A DNA stretch of 64,000 nt, from assembly GCA_036725345.1 (NCBI GenBank), contig DAIMEJ010000005.1, positions 1-64,000 on the forward strand, read 5' to 3'. The DNA comes from JAPLJU01 sp036725345 (lineage in GTDB: Bacteria; Desulfobacterota; Syntrophia; Syntrophales; UBA2192). Both the position numbers and the translations under genes were made by a program. Shown in pieces: positions 8,140 to 15,760 of the stretch. Each line of letters opens with the position of its first letter. The first letter of the stretch is position 1. The notes beneath the pieces were generated by a model. The model searched no databases. It was not told where the DNA came from and worked only from the letters and a program-made list of their open reading frames with translations.

Positions 8140-9063
8140 CTATACTTCCAGTGATCCGATCAATTCATTGACGTCGCCCATCCCGTGGCGGATGAGGTAA
8201 GTCTCAATCCCCTCCAGGATATCCATTGTGGCGCCGGGGTTGATGAAATTTGCCGTCCCGACCTGCACGGCCTTTGCCCCCGTGATCAGAAATGCGAGGG
8301 CGTCCTCCGTTTCCACAATCCCCCCGATCCCGATAACCGGTATGGAGACCTTCTTTACCACTTCCCAGACCATCCTCAGGGCCACGGGCCTGACGACAGG
8401 CCCGGAGAGCCCCCCTGTGACGCGCTGCAGATGAGGCACCCTTCTTTCAATGTCCACCGACATGCCTATCAGGGTATTGATCAGCGACACTGCGTCGGCC
8501 CCCCCGGCCTCGCAGCACATGGCCAGCTCGGCGATGTCCGTCACGTTGGGGGTGAGCTTCATGATGACGGGAAGGTCGGTCACCGCCCTGACCGCCCGCG
8601 TCACTTCGCAGCACAGGTCAGGGTCACAGCCGAAAACGAGACCGCCCTTCTCGACGTTGGGGCAGGAGATATTGACTTCGAGGGCATGGACGCCTCTGGC
8701 GCGTCCCAGGATCTCGGCAACCCTGCTGTACTCCTCCAGGCTTTCCCCGAAGATGTTGACGATAACGGGGACATCGTAGTCCCGGAGGAAGGGGAGCTTG
8801 TCGCGGATGAAGGCCGAGACGCCGACATTCTCGAGGCCGATGGCGTTCAGCATCCCGCCCTCGGTCTCCATGATCCGGGGAGGCGGGTTGCCGGGGCGCG
8901 GCTCGAGCGAAATCCCCTTCACGACAAGGGCTCCCAAACGGTTCAGATCCACGAAGGAGGCATACTCCTCCCCGTAGCCGAAGGTCCCCGAAGCGGTCAT
9001 GACCGGGTTTCGAAGCTTCAATCTCCCTATGGACACTTCCATGCGGGGATTCATTTTACTCAC
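8140..9063 (-). CDS. pyrD: Dihydroorotate dehydrogenase B, catalytic subunit
   Basis: The 307-residue protein is a class 1B PyrD. It has NPVMTASGTFGYG at the N-terminus, the substrate and FMN motif ALEVNISCPNVEKGG, VIMKLTPNVTDI with the FMN lysine, SLINTLIGMSVD, and IPVIGIGGIVETEDALAFLI for FMN phosphate. It oxidises dihydroorotate to orotate in pyrimidine synthesis and passes electrons through FMN to the PyrK Fe-S/FAD subunit and NAD+. It is the last gene of a minus-strand operon and starts 3 bases after the pyrK stop, which is the usual pairing. Confidence 0.95.
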   Translation of the reverse strand: MSKMNPRMEVSIGRLKLRNPVMTASGTFGYGEEYASFVDLNRLGALVVKGISLEPRPGNPPPRIMETEGGMLNAIGLENVGVSAFIRDKLPFLRDYDVPVIVNIFGESLEEYSRVAEILGRARGVHALEVNISCPNVEKGGLVFGCDPDLCCEVTRAVRAVTDLPVIMKLTPNVTDIAELAMCCEAGGADAVSLINTLIGMSVDIERRVPHLQRVTGGLSGPVVRPVALRMVWEVVKKVSIPVIGIGGIVETEDALAFLITGAKAVQVGTANFINPGATMDILEGIETYLIRHGMGDVNELIGSLEV

Positions 9064-9066
9064 AAG

Positions 9067-9882
9067 CTATCTCCAGACAATCTCATTAATGTCAAAAACG
9101 GGGCCCTCCATGCAGACGCGCCTGTAAGGCTTCCCTCCGTCTTTTGTCTCGACGGCGCAACCGAGGCAGGCCCCCACGCCGCAGGCCATCCGCTCTTCCA
9201 CCGAAACCTGGCAGGGAATGGGATGACACCCGAGAATCTCGCTCACCCTTTTGAGCATGGTATGGGGGCCGCAAGCGTAGATCACGGTGCGTTCCGGCGG
9301 GTAGTTCTTCAACTCGCCGTCAAAGAGTTCCGTCACGGGGCCCCTGAAACCCCTGCTGCCGTCGTCCGTCGCAAGCCGGACCGTGCCGCACGATTTCCGG
9401 AGGGTCCCGAGACCCGTGAGAAGGTCGGCCCGTCGGGCACCGTAATAGAGGTCCAGGGTGACCGCAGACGGGAGCTTTTTGCGGAGCATGCGCGCCAGCG
9501 GCGCAAGCGGGGCAATCCCGATCCCGCCGGCAATCAGCACGATCCGGTCACGGCCCCTGACCAGGCTGAAACCCCGCCCCAGCGGCCCGAGGATCTCCAC
9601 GAAATCCCCTTTTTTGAGCAGGGCGAAAACCGCGGTCCCCCGGCCGGCAACCCTGTAGAGGAGTTCAATTTGGTTTTCACCTCCTCTTTTTTCCTGTGCG
9701 TAGACGCCAAGAGGGCGACCCAGGAATGGAAAGGCGCGGTCCTTGACGCGGACCAGAACAAACTGCCCCGGCGCGGCCTCCCGAAAAGCCGCGGGCATGG
9801 CGATGGACATCCGGTAATGATCTTTCGCCACTTCCCTGTTCGAGAGAATCTGACCGGTGTGTAGTTTCCGGAACCTGGGCAT
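9067..9882 (-). CDS. pyrK: Dihydroorotate dehydrogenase B, electron transfer subunit
   Basis: The ~271-residue FAD/[2Fe-2S] protein has an FAD site at GRPLGVYAQE, an NAD-binding region at IVLIAGGIGIAPLAPLARML and YACGPHTMLK, and a C-terminal ferredoxin-like cluster ligand set VEERMACGVGACLGCAV with a later Cys in RRVCMEGPVF. It transfers electrons from PyrD to NAD+. The start at 9882 is preceded by AGGA formed by the rimI stop region; a frame start at 9918 would overlap rimI by 31 bases. It sits between rimI and pyrD. Confidence 0.93.
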   Translation of the reverse strand: MPRFRKLHTGQILSNREVAKDHYRMSIAMPAAFREAAPGQFVLVRVKDRAFPFLGRPLGVYAQEKRGGENQIELLYRVAGRGTAVFALLKKGDFVEILGPLGRGFSLVRGRDRIVLIAGGIGIAPLAPLARMLRKKLPSAVTLDLYYGARRADLLTGLGTLRKSCGTVRLATDDGSRGFRGPVTELFDGELKNYPPERTVIYACGPHTMLKRVSEILGCHPIPCQVSVEERMACGVGACLGCAVETKDGGKPYRRVCMEGPVFDINEIVWR

Positions 9883-9887
9883 GTGTC

Positions 9888-10391
9888 CTAGGGACGCTCC
9901 TTGTTCAAATCGGCCCACATGACGAGCGCGTCTTCGCCGCTCTCGGCGTAATAGCGGGATCGCACGCCTTGAACGGTAAAACCGAATTTCTCGTAAAGCC
10001 TTCTCGCCGCTTCGTTGGATGCCCGCACCTCAAGCGTGCACCGGATCGCCCCCTCCGCAAGGGCTTTCTCAAGCGCCGTCCCCACGAGCCTCGATGCGAT
10101 CCCCCTCCTCCTGAAGTCCGGCTTCACGGCGAGATTGTTCACGTGAATCTCGTCGTAAATGACCCAGTAAGTGATGTACCCGACAGCATCCCCCCCCGTT
10201 TCTCCCTTCGACTTCGCCACGAGGCTCCTGGAGAGGGCAAATTCGAGCTCCTGCCGGAAGAGGGCCTCCGACCAGGGCACCGGGAAGGACGCTCGTTCTA
10301 TCTTCATGATTTCCGGGAGATCGGTCCCGGACATTTCCCCAATGACGATGTCCCCGGTCCCTCTTTTCTTGACAGTCATACGGTCATTCAA
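9888..10391 (-). CDS. rimI: RimI-type protein N-acetyltransferase (GNAT)
   Basis: The 167-residue GNAT protein has a RimI-like N-terminal region, IMKIERASFPVPWSEALFRQ. It also has EIHVNNLAVKPDFRRRGIAS (acetyl-CoA binding RRRGIA) and the C-terminal LEVRASNEAARRLYEKFGF and RSRYYAESGEDALVM. The family acetylates the N-terminal alanine of ribosomal protein S18 and possibly other proteins. It lies between the PTS IIC gene and pyrK with short gaps, so it is likely cotranscribed. Confidence 0.88.
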   Translation of the reverse strand: MNDRMTVKKRGTGDIVIGEMSGTDLPEIMKIERASFPVPWSEALFRQELEFALSRSLVAKSKGETGGDAVGYITYWVIYDEIHVNNLAVKPDFRRRGIASRLVGTALEKALAEGAIRCTLEVRASNEAARRLYEKFGFTVQGVRSRYYAESGEDALVMWADLNKERP

Positions 10392-10407
10392 AATACTTTA
10401 TTTCAAC

Positions 10408-11100
10408 TCACGTCCACAAGAACTCTTTTGCCGCGGACAGGAGCAGGAACACCCCGCAGAACAGGGGGATTGCCCCCCGGTGCTGGATCGTGTTCAGGGC
10501 GACGCCGATTCCGAGAAGCGGCAGAAAAAAATAGGTGTAATGAAGCATCCTGAGGACGCTTGAGGGCAATGGGGGGAAAATGATTTGCGTTAAGAAAAGA
10601 CCGGCAACGGCGGCGACGAAGATAAAGGCCGTCGCGAGGAGCCACGTCCGCAGGATTGCCCGGAGATGATTTCTTGAAACGGCCCGGATGTTTCCCGCTT
10701 TCACCTCTTCCAGGACCTCCCTGGCGAGCCTGTCGTTGTAATGGCGAACCCAGACATCCATCCGCTGCCCGAGAATGCCCGCCGGCAGATAGAGGAGAAC
10801 AGAAAAAGCCATAATCTCCTGTGAGAAAGGGCTGAGTTCCCTGCCGCCAATAGCCGCCCCGGCCGTCACGAGGACGGCGACGATGGTGTCGTGGGGAGGA
10901 ACGTATGCACCCACGGCAAGGCGGTCGATCCACAGAAGTTCGACGAGCGCCCCCGATACGAGACCGATGTGCGGTTCCCCGAGAACCAGACCGATGATCG
11001 GGCCCGCCACGACGGGCCTTGAAATCATCATCTGGAGCGTGATCCTCTCCAGGCACAGGACCCCGCCCAGGAGAGATAAAATGGCTAAGTCGACCAGCAT
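10408..11100 (-). CDS. PTS EIIC component, mannose/sorbose family
   Basis: The 230-residue polytopic membrane protein of the mannose-family PTS IIC type (AgaC/ManY) shows about six hydrophobic segments. Conserved stretches are SRPVVAGPIIGLVLGEP, GALVELLWIDRLAVGAYVPP and GAAIGGRE. It would form the sugar channel together with an EIID protein, but no EIID gene follows: the next gene is rimI after 16 bases. In Deltaproteobacteria, mannose-family PTS proteins are often incomplete and may be regulatory (established for related genomes). Expression is as an operon with IIB and IIA upstream. Confidence 0.87.
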   Translation of the reverse strand: MLVDLAILSLLGGVLCLERITLQMMISRPVVAGPIIGLVLGEPHIGLVSGALVELLWIDRLAVGAYVPPHDTIVAVLVTAGAAIGGRELSPFSQEIMAFSVLLYLPAGILGQRMDVWVRHYNDRLAREVLEEVKAGNIRAVSRNHLRAILRTWLLATAFIFVAAVAGLFLTQIIFPPLPSSVLRMLHYTYFFLPLLGIGVALNTIQHRGAIPLFCGVFLLLSAAKEFLWT

Positions 11101-11136
11101 GCAGCCGCTCTACAGTGACATTGTATTGCGTTTCTT

Positions 11137-11670
11137 CTACTGTCGTGCGCGCCTGACGCTGTCGCCGGCACCCTCGATATCAAGACGGTCGCACTTCTGC
11201 ATGACTTCCCGGAAGTCGAGGGCCTTGTCCTTCGGGAGGGACTTCAATTCCACCTTGACCCCCGATTGTGCAAGGCGGTTCATGTCCCGTACATCCTTTG
11301 CACAGAGGGAGATGGACGTCGTACAGCGAATCACACACTCCTCCGTGTAAATGTTCCCGACGTTCAGGCGGTCAAAACGGAAGCCCCCTTCGTAGGCCCG
11401 GAGCGCATCGGCAATTTTGCTGAAGAGGACAATGGATTTCTTCTGACTCTTTTCGCTGATGACCTGGCTCTTGGGAAATTCATTCACACTGTAAACGGAG
11501 AACTCGACCTGGCGGGGCACAACCATGCGGATGACGGTTTCACGGAAGAAATCGGAGGCCACATCGTCATTGACGACGATGATACGCCTGGCACCGAGAA
11601 AGGGAAGCCACGTTTCGAGAATTTGCCCGTGAACCAGCCTGTTATCCACTCTCACCAGGACGAAATTCAT
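11137..11670 (-). CDS. PTS EIIB component, mannose/fructose/sorbose family
   Basis: The 177-residue protein contains the family signature VLVRVDNRLVHGQILETWLP. The His in LVHGQ is the phosphorylated residue of mannose-type EIIB. RIIVVNDDVASDFFRETVIR and SIVLFSKIADALRAYEGGF follow, as in ManL/AgaB proteins. It accepts phosphate from EIIA. Adjacent IIA and IIC genes support the assignment. Confidence 0.9.
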   Translation of the reverse strand: MNFVLVRVDNRLVHGQILETWLPFLGARRIIVVNDDVASDFFRETVIRMVVPRQVEFSVYSVNEFPKSQVISEKSQKKSIVLFSKIADALRAYEGGFRFDRLNVGNIYTEECVIRCTTSISLCAKDVRDMNRLAQSGVKVELKSLPKDKALDFREVMQKCDRLDIEGAGDSVRRARQ

Positions 11671-11737
11671 TGCTCAATCTCACCGAAGCGACAGAGGGTT
11701 TCACCTCAGGGACGGGGCACGCGATATGGGCCGGCAT

Positions 11738-12172
11738 TCACTTGTTGCCGCCCACCTCCCGGTTGAGCACCTCACTGGCCAGGTAAATATTTTTCTTCCC
11801 GTATTCCCTGATCACCGAGGCAAACTCCCCGAGATTCTTTTCCCCTTTGAGATCAGACACTTTCAGGAGCATGGGCAGGTTCACACCCGTGACGACTTCT
11901 ATCTTCCCGGTTTTTAAAAAGGAAAGCGATATATTGGAAGGCGTGCCACCGAAAAGGTCCGTCAGTATGAGAACACCGCTTCCCGCGTCGACCTTCTTGA
12001 TGGCCGTCATGATTTCCTTCTTGATGTCCTCCATGCCCCGTGAGGCGTTGACCGAAATGTGCTGGACGCCTTCGAGACGGCCCTTGATGAGCTCCGCCGC
12101 CTTGATCAGCTCGTTACCGAGGTTCCCATGGGTTATAACAAGGACGCCGATCACCGGACCCTCCGAGGTCAA
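11738..12172 (-). CDS. PTS EIIA component, mannose family
   Basis: The 144-residue EIIA-Man protein has the phospho-accepting His in VLVITHGNLGNELIKAAELI near residue 15 and the core motif GVLILTDLFGGTPSNISLSF near residue 70. It receives phosphate from HPr, but no HPr or enzyme I gene is present in the window. It is the first gene of the minus-strand operon IIA-IIB-IIC-rimI-pyrK-pyrD. Confidence 0.92.
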   Translation of the reverse strand: MTSEGPVIGVLVITHGNLGNELIKAAELIKGRLEGVQHISVNASRGMEDIKKEIMTAIKKVDAGSGVLILTDLFGGTPSNISLSFLKTGKIEVVTGVNLPMLLKVSDLKGEKNLGEFASVIREYGKKNIYLASEVLNREVGGNK

Positions 12173-12365
12173 GAATCAGTGCCGAAACTAATGGATCAGC
12201 CTAAAATTGTCAAGGTATTAAAATCCCTGACGGATAAATCCGGCGTCGGCAAAAGGGATTCCCGCGGCCAGGCAGAGCAGCCGCCTTTTGAACCTTGACT
12301 TAAACGACACATTCGTCTTAAAAAAACAAAAATCCGGGTCGGGCAAAAACGGAAGAAAGGCAGTC

Positions 12366-12821
12366 ATGGCCGTCAAAAAGCACATCCCCTGCCCCCGCTG
12401 CGGCGGGCCGGTCGAAACATACCTGAACCCCGTCCCCACCGTAGACATCATCATTGAAATGCCGGACGGGGGGATCGTCCTCATCAGGAGAAAGCACAAT
12501 CCCGTCGGCTGGGCGATACCCGGCGGGTTCGTCGACTACGGAGAGTCCCTGGAAGAGGCCGCCCTCCGGGAAGCCCGGGAGGAAACATCCCTCGAGGTGA
12601 CCCTGATCCGCCAGATGCATACCTACTCCGCACCGGACAGAGACCCCCGGCAGCACACCATCACGACCGTCTATATCGCGAAGGGAAATGGCGTTCCCGC
12701 CGCCGCCGCCGACGCCGACGCGATCGGGGTTTTCAAACGGGACAACCTGCCCCGGCCCCTCATGTTTGACCATGCCCGAATCCTGAAGGACTACTTCACA
12801 AAAGACCAAAGCAAGTTGTGA
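12366..12821 (+). CDS. NUDIX hydrolase with N-terminal CxxC motif
   Basis: The protein is 151 residues from the ATG at 12366, which has GAAAGG upstream; a longer frame from 12288 has no site. The NUDIX box is complete: GGFVDYGESLEEAALREARE followed by ETSLEV. A CPRCGG pair near residue 9, with no second pair visible, resembles the zinc-ribbon start of ADP-ribose/NADH pyrophosphatase-like NUDIX proteins. It probably cleaves a nucleoside diphosphate derivative. It is divergent from the PTS operon. Confidence 0.88.
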   Translation: MAVKKHIPCPRCGGPVETYLNPVPTVDIIIEMPDGGIVLIRRKHNPVGWAIPGGFVDYGESLEEAALREAREETSLEVTLIRQMHTYSAPDRDPRQHTITTVYIAKGNGVPAAAADADAIGVFKRDNLPRPLMFDHARILKDYFTKDQSKL

Positions 12822-13066
12822 GTTGCGGTTTGTGCGTTGTGAGAAGATTCCCCGGCTATCGACGGAATGACCGAAAAGACGTGATGGACGGGAAGATCAG
12901 GAGTTGGGAAGTTAAGAAGCTGTGAATATAAACCTTTACCCCTTTGCCGTAAGCCTTTAGCCTGGCACTTCATGCCATAAACGGAACAGACAAAACGACG
13001 GAACAGACCGAATAGACCGTAATAACGAAACCAACGAAATAAACGAGATTAACGAAATAGACCGCT
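12822..13066. other. Intergenic region carrying a dispersed repeat
   Basis: No gene is supported. It holds TTGTGAGTTGCGGTTTGTGC low-complexity words, repeat copy B (12867-12986) and phased CGAAATAAACGAGATTAACG runs just before the AddB-like start. Confidence 0.6.
12867..12986 (-). repeat. 120-bp dispersed repeat, copy B
   Basis: Inverted partner of 7951-8070; on the minus strand it begins TTCCGTTTATGGCATGAAGT. The two copies bracket 4.8 kb holding pyrD through the NUDIX gene. Confidence 0.8.
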
Positions 13067-15760
13067 ATGACCTCCAACACCCTCACCCTGACATCGACAG
13101 GCCGCCTCGCTCGGCATCTTCGCCACCGCCACAGGCTGGAGATGCTGTCGGCGGGTCGCAACGCCTGGGAGACCCTTCAAGCCCTGCACCTCAACGCCTG
13201 GCTGGAGGAGTACTGGGTCTCATCGTGGCCTGAATCACTCCCCGCGCCCCGGCTTCTGAGTCTTGCGACGTGGCGCAATCTCGCCGTCGAGATACCGCCG
13301 CCGGAGCCCCTGATCGCCGACATCGCTCTTCACAAGAACCTGGACGAGAACTACGGTATCATGATCCGTCACAGGCTCGACCCCGCGGCCGGGGACGCCG
13401 TCACGCCCCTTGTCGCCTGGCGGCAGGAAATCAGCGCGGCTTTCAGGAGGTCACTTGCCGAGAGGGGTTACTTCCACCTGTCCGAACTTCCTCTGCGAGT
13501 CACGAAGGCCCTGACAACGGGGGTGCGCGGCCTCCCCGGGAAAATCAGGTTTCTCGGTTTCGAATCCCCGGCGCCGGTGGAGGTGGAACTTTTTGAAGCC
13601 CTTCGAAAACGCACGTCGCTCGTCGTGGAGGAAGACCGAAAGCGCGAGCCCGAAGGCCTGGAAGCCCTTCGTCTTCCCACGCCGGAGCAGGAGGTCATTT
13701 ACCTGCTGGAAAGACTCGTGGAGGACGCACAGGACCTCCCCCTTCACCGAATCGGCGTCGTGTCGCCCGATCTCGACGCTTACGCCCCGCTCCTGGAACA
13801 GGGGCTGAGAGACATTACCGGCGTACCGCCTACGGCCGATGCCTTCTTCTTCAACATGACCCTGGGAAAACCACTCCTCGACTTCCCACTCGTCAGGGCG
13901 GGGCTTCTTCCCCTCCGTTTAGCCGCGGAGGGCGAGAAAAGGGAGCTTTTTCTCACCCTGTTGCTGAGCCCCTTCTACGGGCACTGGAAGGGGGTCCGTC
14001 ACGAAATCGCGCGGGCGGACAGGACCTGGCGTGAGAGGGCCGCTGAAAGCGGACTCTCCGAACTTCTTGCGATCACGAAAAAGGCTCACCCCGATCTTCA
14101 TGAAAAAATCACCCGGGGCGTCGCGTCGTCGCTCCTCGCTTTCTGCCGCCACCCCTTCAGCGAAGCCAGGACCGTGGGAACATGGATCGATTCGCTTGAA
14201 TCCCTGTGGTCGACCCTTTCCTTCCCGGTGCTATCCGGCGAGCAGGACCAGATCGCCTGGCGCAATCTCAGCGACACCCTCTCGGGCCTGAGGGCGCACC
14301 TCCCGGGCGTCAGGATGTCCGGAGCCGAATTCCTTTCATGGGTCAGGCATCTGTTGCGCGAAACGCTGTCGCGCGAGGGAGCGTCCGAGGAGGCCGGCAT
14401 CCAGTTCCTTGGTCTCGTCGAATCGCGCGGGCTCGACTTCGACCGGCTCTACGTCCTCGGCATGACGGACCGCGGCCTTCCCCAGCCGGTCCGTCCCCTG
14501 CCTTTTCTGGAAAGCCGTGAACGAATGGCCGTTCTCGGCGGCACAGCGGAGAGCCAGTACGCATTCGCGGCGCGGGCCTACTCACACCTTCTGTCCCTGG
14601 CACCGAGGGTCACCCTCCTGAGGCCGGAGCAAAAAGACTCTGAAATACTCCTCCCCTCCCCTTTCTGGCCTCGTCAAGATGAGGCCAGAAGCGTCAACAT
14701 CTGGTCGGAGCCGGGCCGGGCGTGGATGCGCGTCCGCTGGCTGAAATCGGCCTTCGAGGGGTTGCCGATGCATGACGCACCGCCGGGAGCCCCACCCGCG
14801 GGACAGGACCCCGGTGTTGCGACCGCCGGCGAACCCCTTCTCCCCGCGGAGCTTTCGGTCGCGGAGGTCCAGGCGGCCCTTTCCTGTCCTTTTAGGTATT
14901 TCGCGGAAATACTGCTCGGCATCAAGCCGCTCGAGGAAGTCAATTCCGCCGTCACGCCCCTGGAACGCGGCACGCGTCTGCACCGCGCGCTGCACTCATT
15001 CACCGGAAAACTCCGCGAGAAAACGCTCGACTTCGGGGCAAACCGCAAAAAGCTCTTCGCGATGCTCGAAAGATGTGTGGATGAGACCCTGAAGGACGTG
15101 CTTGGGAAACCCGAGTGGCAGCTCGAGCGGCGCCTCTGGCTGGGGAGGGAACCGGGAGGGGGGGAGAAGCCGCCGGGGATCCTCTCCGCGTGGCTGGAGG
15201 CCGAGATGGAGCACCTGGCCGGCGGCTGGAGAATCCTGGGGGAGGAGCTGATATTCCACAAACTGAAGGGCCGGGACTGGTCCTTCGAGATTCGGGGAAG
15301 GATGGACCGCGCGGACGTCCACGACTCCGGCGGAATCATCGTCTGGGACTACAAGACGGGGAATCCCCCCGGAGCGAAAGAGGTCCTGGAGCAATACAGG
15401 AAGGCGCAACTGCCCCTTTATCTGCTGGCGATCCGCAAGGGGATGCTCTCCCCCGCGGCCTCGTCCGCGGGGGACAGGGGCCTTTCGGCCGGATACATCC
15501 GCCTGAAATCGGCAGGGAAGATCAGGATGGCCCCCCTGGGCGCAAAGGGGTTTTCATGGAAAGAGTGTCTCGACCGCTGGGAGCGGACGATCGCCGCCCT
15601 CGGCGACCTCCTGAAGAAAAACGATTTCCCATCAAAACCCTACCCTGTCTCCGAACCCGGCGCGCAACCCGATTGCCTTGCCTGCGCCTTCTTGACGCTC
15701 TGTGACAAAGGCGTCACCGGCGAATGGAGGGCGCAGGAGGAGGATGAAGATGAGACCTGA
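13067..15760 (+). CDS. AddB-like Fe-S PD-(D/E)XK nuclease (double-strand break repair)
   Basis: The 897-residue protein resembles AddB and the bacterial 'probable DNA repair protein' family. The N-terminal half is a degenerate UvrD-like helicase with no GxxGxGKT Walker A (it opens LTLTSTGRLARHLRHRHRLE). The motif GLVESRGLDFDRLYVLGMTD is at about residue 450. The C-terminal nuclease shows RGRMDRADV, IIVWDYKTGN (Asp 761, Lys 763) and GTRLHRALH. Cysteines in LSCPFRYF (about 607) and CLACAFLTLC (about 870-879) give the C...CxxCx5C iron-sulfur staple of AddB nucleases. It overlaps the helicase gene downstream by 11 bases and should form a heterodimer with it. Confidence 0.85.
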   Translation: MTSNTLTLTSTGRLARHLRHRHRLEMLSAGRNAWETLQALHLNAWLEEYWVSSWPESLPAPRLLSLATWRNLAVEIPPPEPLIADIALHKNLDENYGIMIRHRLDPAAGDAVTPLVAWRQEISAAFRRSLAERGYFHLSELPLRVTKALTTGVRGLPGKIRFLGFESPAPVEVELFEALRKRTSLVVEEDRKREPEGLEALRLPTPEQEVIYLLERLVEDAQDLPLHRIGVVSPDLDAYAPLLEQGLRDITGVPPTADAFFFNMTLGKPLLDFPLVRAGLLPLRLAAEGEKRELFLTLLLSPFYGHWKGVRHEIARADRTWRERAAESGLSELLAITKKAHPDLHEKITRGVASSLLAFCRHPFSEARTVGTWIDSLESLWSTLSFPVLSGEQDQIAWRNLSDTLSGLRAHLPGVRMSGAEFLSWVRHLLRETLSREGASEEAGIQFLGLVESRGLDFDRLYVLGMTDRGLPQPVRPLPFLESRERMAVLGGTAESQYAFAARAYSHLLSLAPRVTLLRPEQKDSEILLPSPFWPRQDEARSVNIWSEPGRAWMRVRWLKSAFEGLPMHDAPPGAPPAGQDPGVATAGEPLLPAELSVAEVQAALSCPFRYFAEILLGIKPLEEVNSAVTPLERGTRLHRALHSFTGKLREKTLDFGANRKKLFAMLERCVDETLKDVLGKPEWQLERRLWLGREPGGGEKPPGILSAWLEAEMEHLAGGWRILGEELIFHKLKGRDWSFEIRGRMDRADVHDSGGIIVWDYKTGNPPGAKEVLEQYRKAQLPLYLLAIRKGMLSPAASSAGDRGLSAGYIRLKSAGKIRMAPLGAKGFSWKECLDRWERTIAALGDLLKKNDFPSKPYPVSEPGAQPDCLACAFLTLCDKGVTGEWRAQEEDEDET

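Noticed and set aside
8185..9864. 559-codon plus-strand frame opposite pyrD/pyrK
   Set aside because: It lies exactly antisense to two clearly recognised enzymes, has no family-like motif and no ribosome site; a GC-rich shadow.
12791..12973. Conserved short peptide MKCQAKGL in both 120-bp repeats
   Set aside because: Base differences between copies change most codons instead of being silent, so the repeat is not under protein-coding selection.
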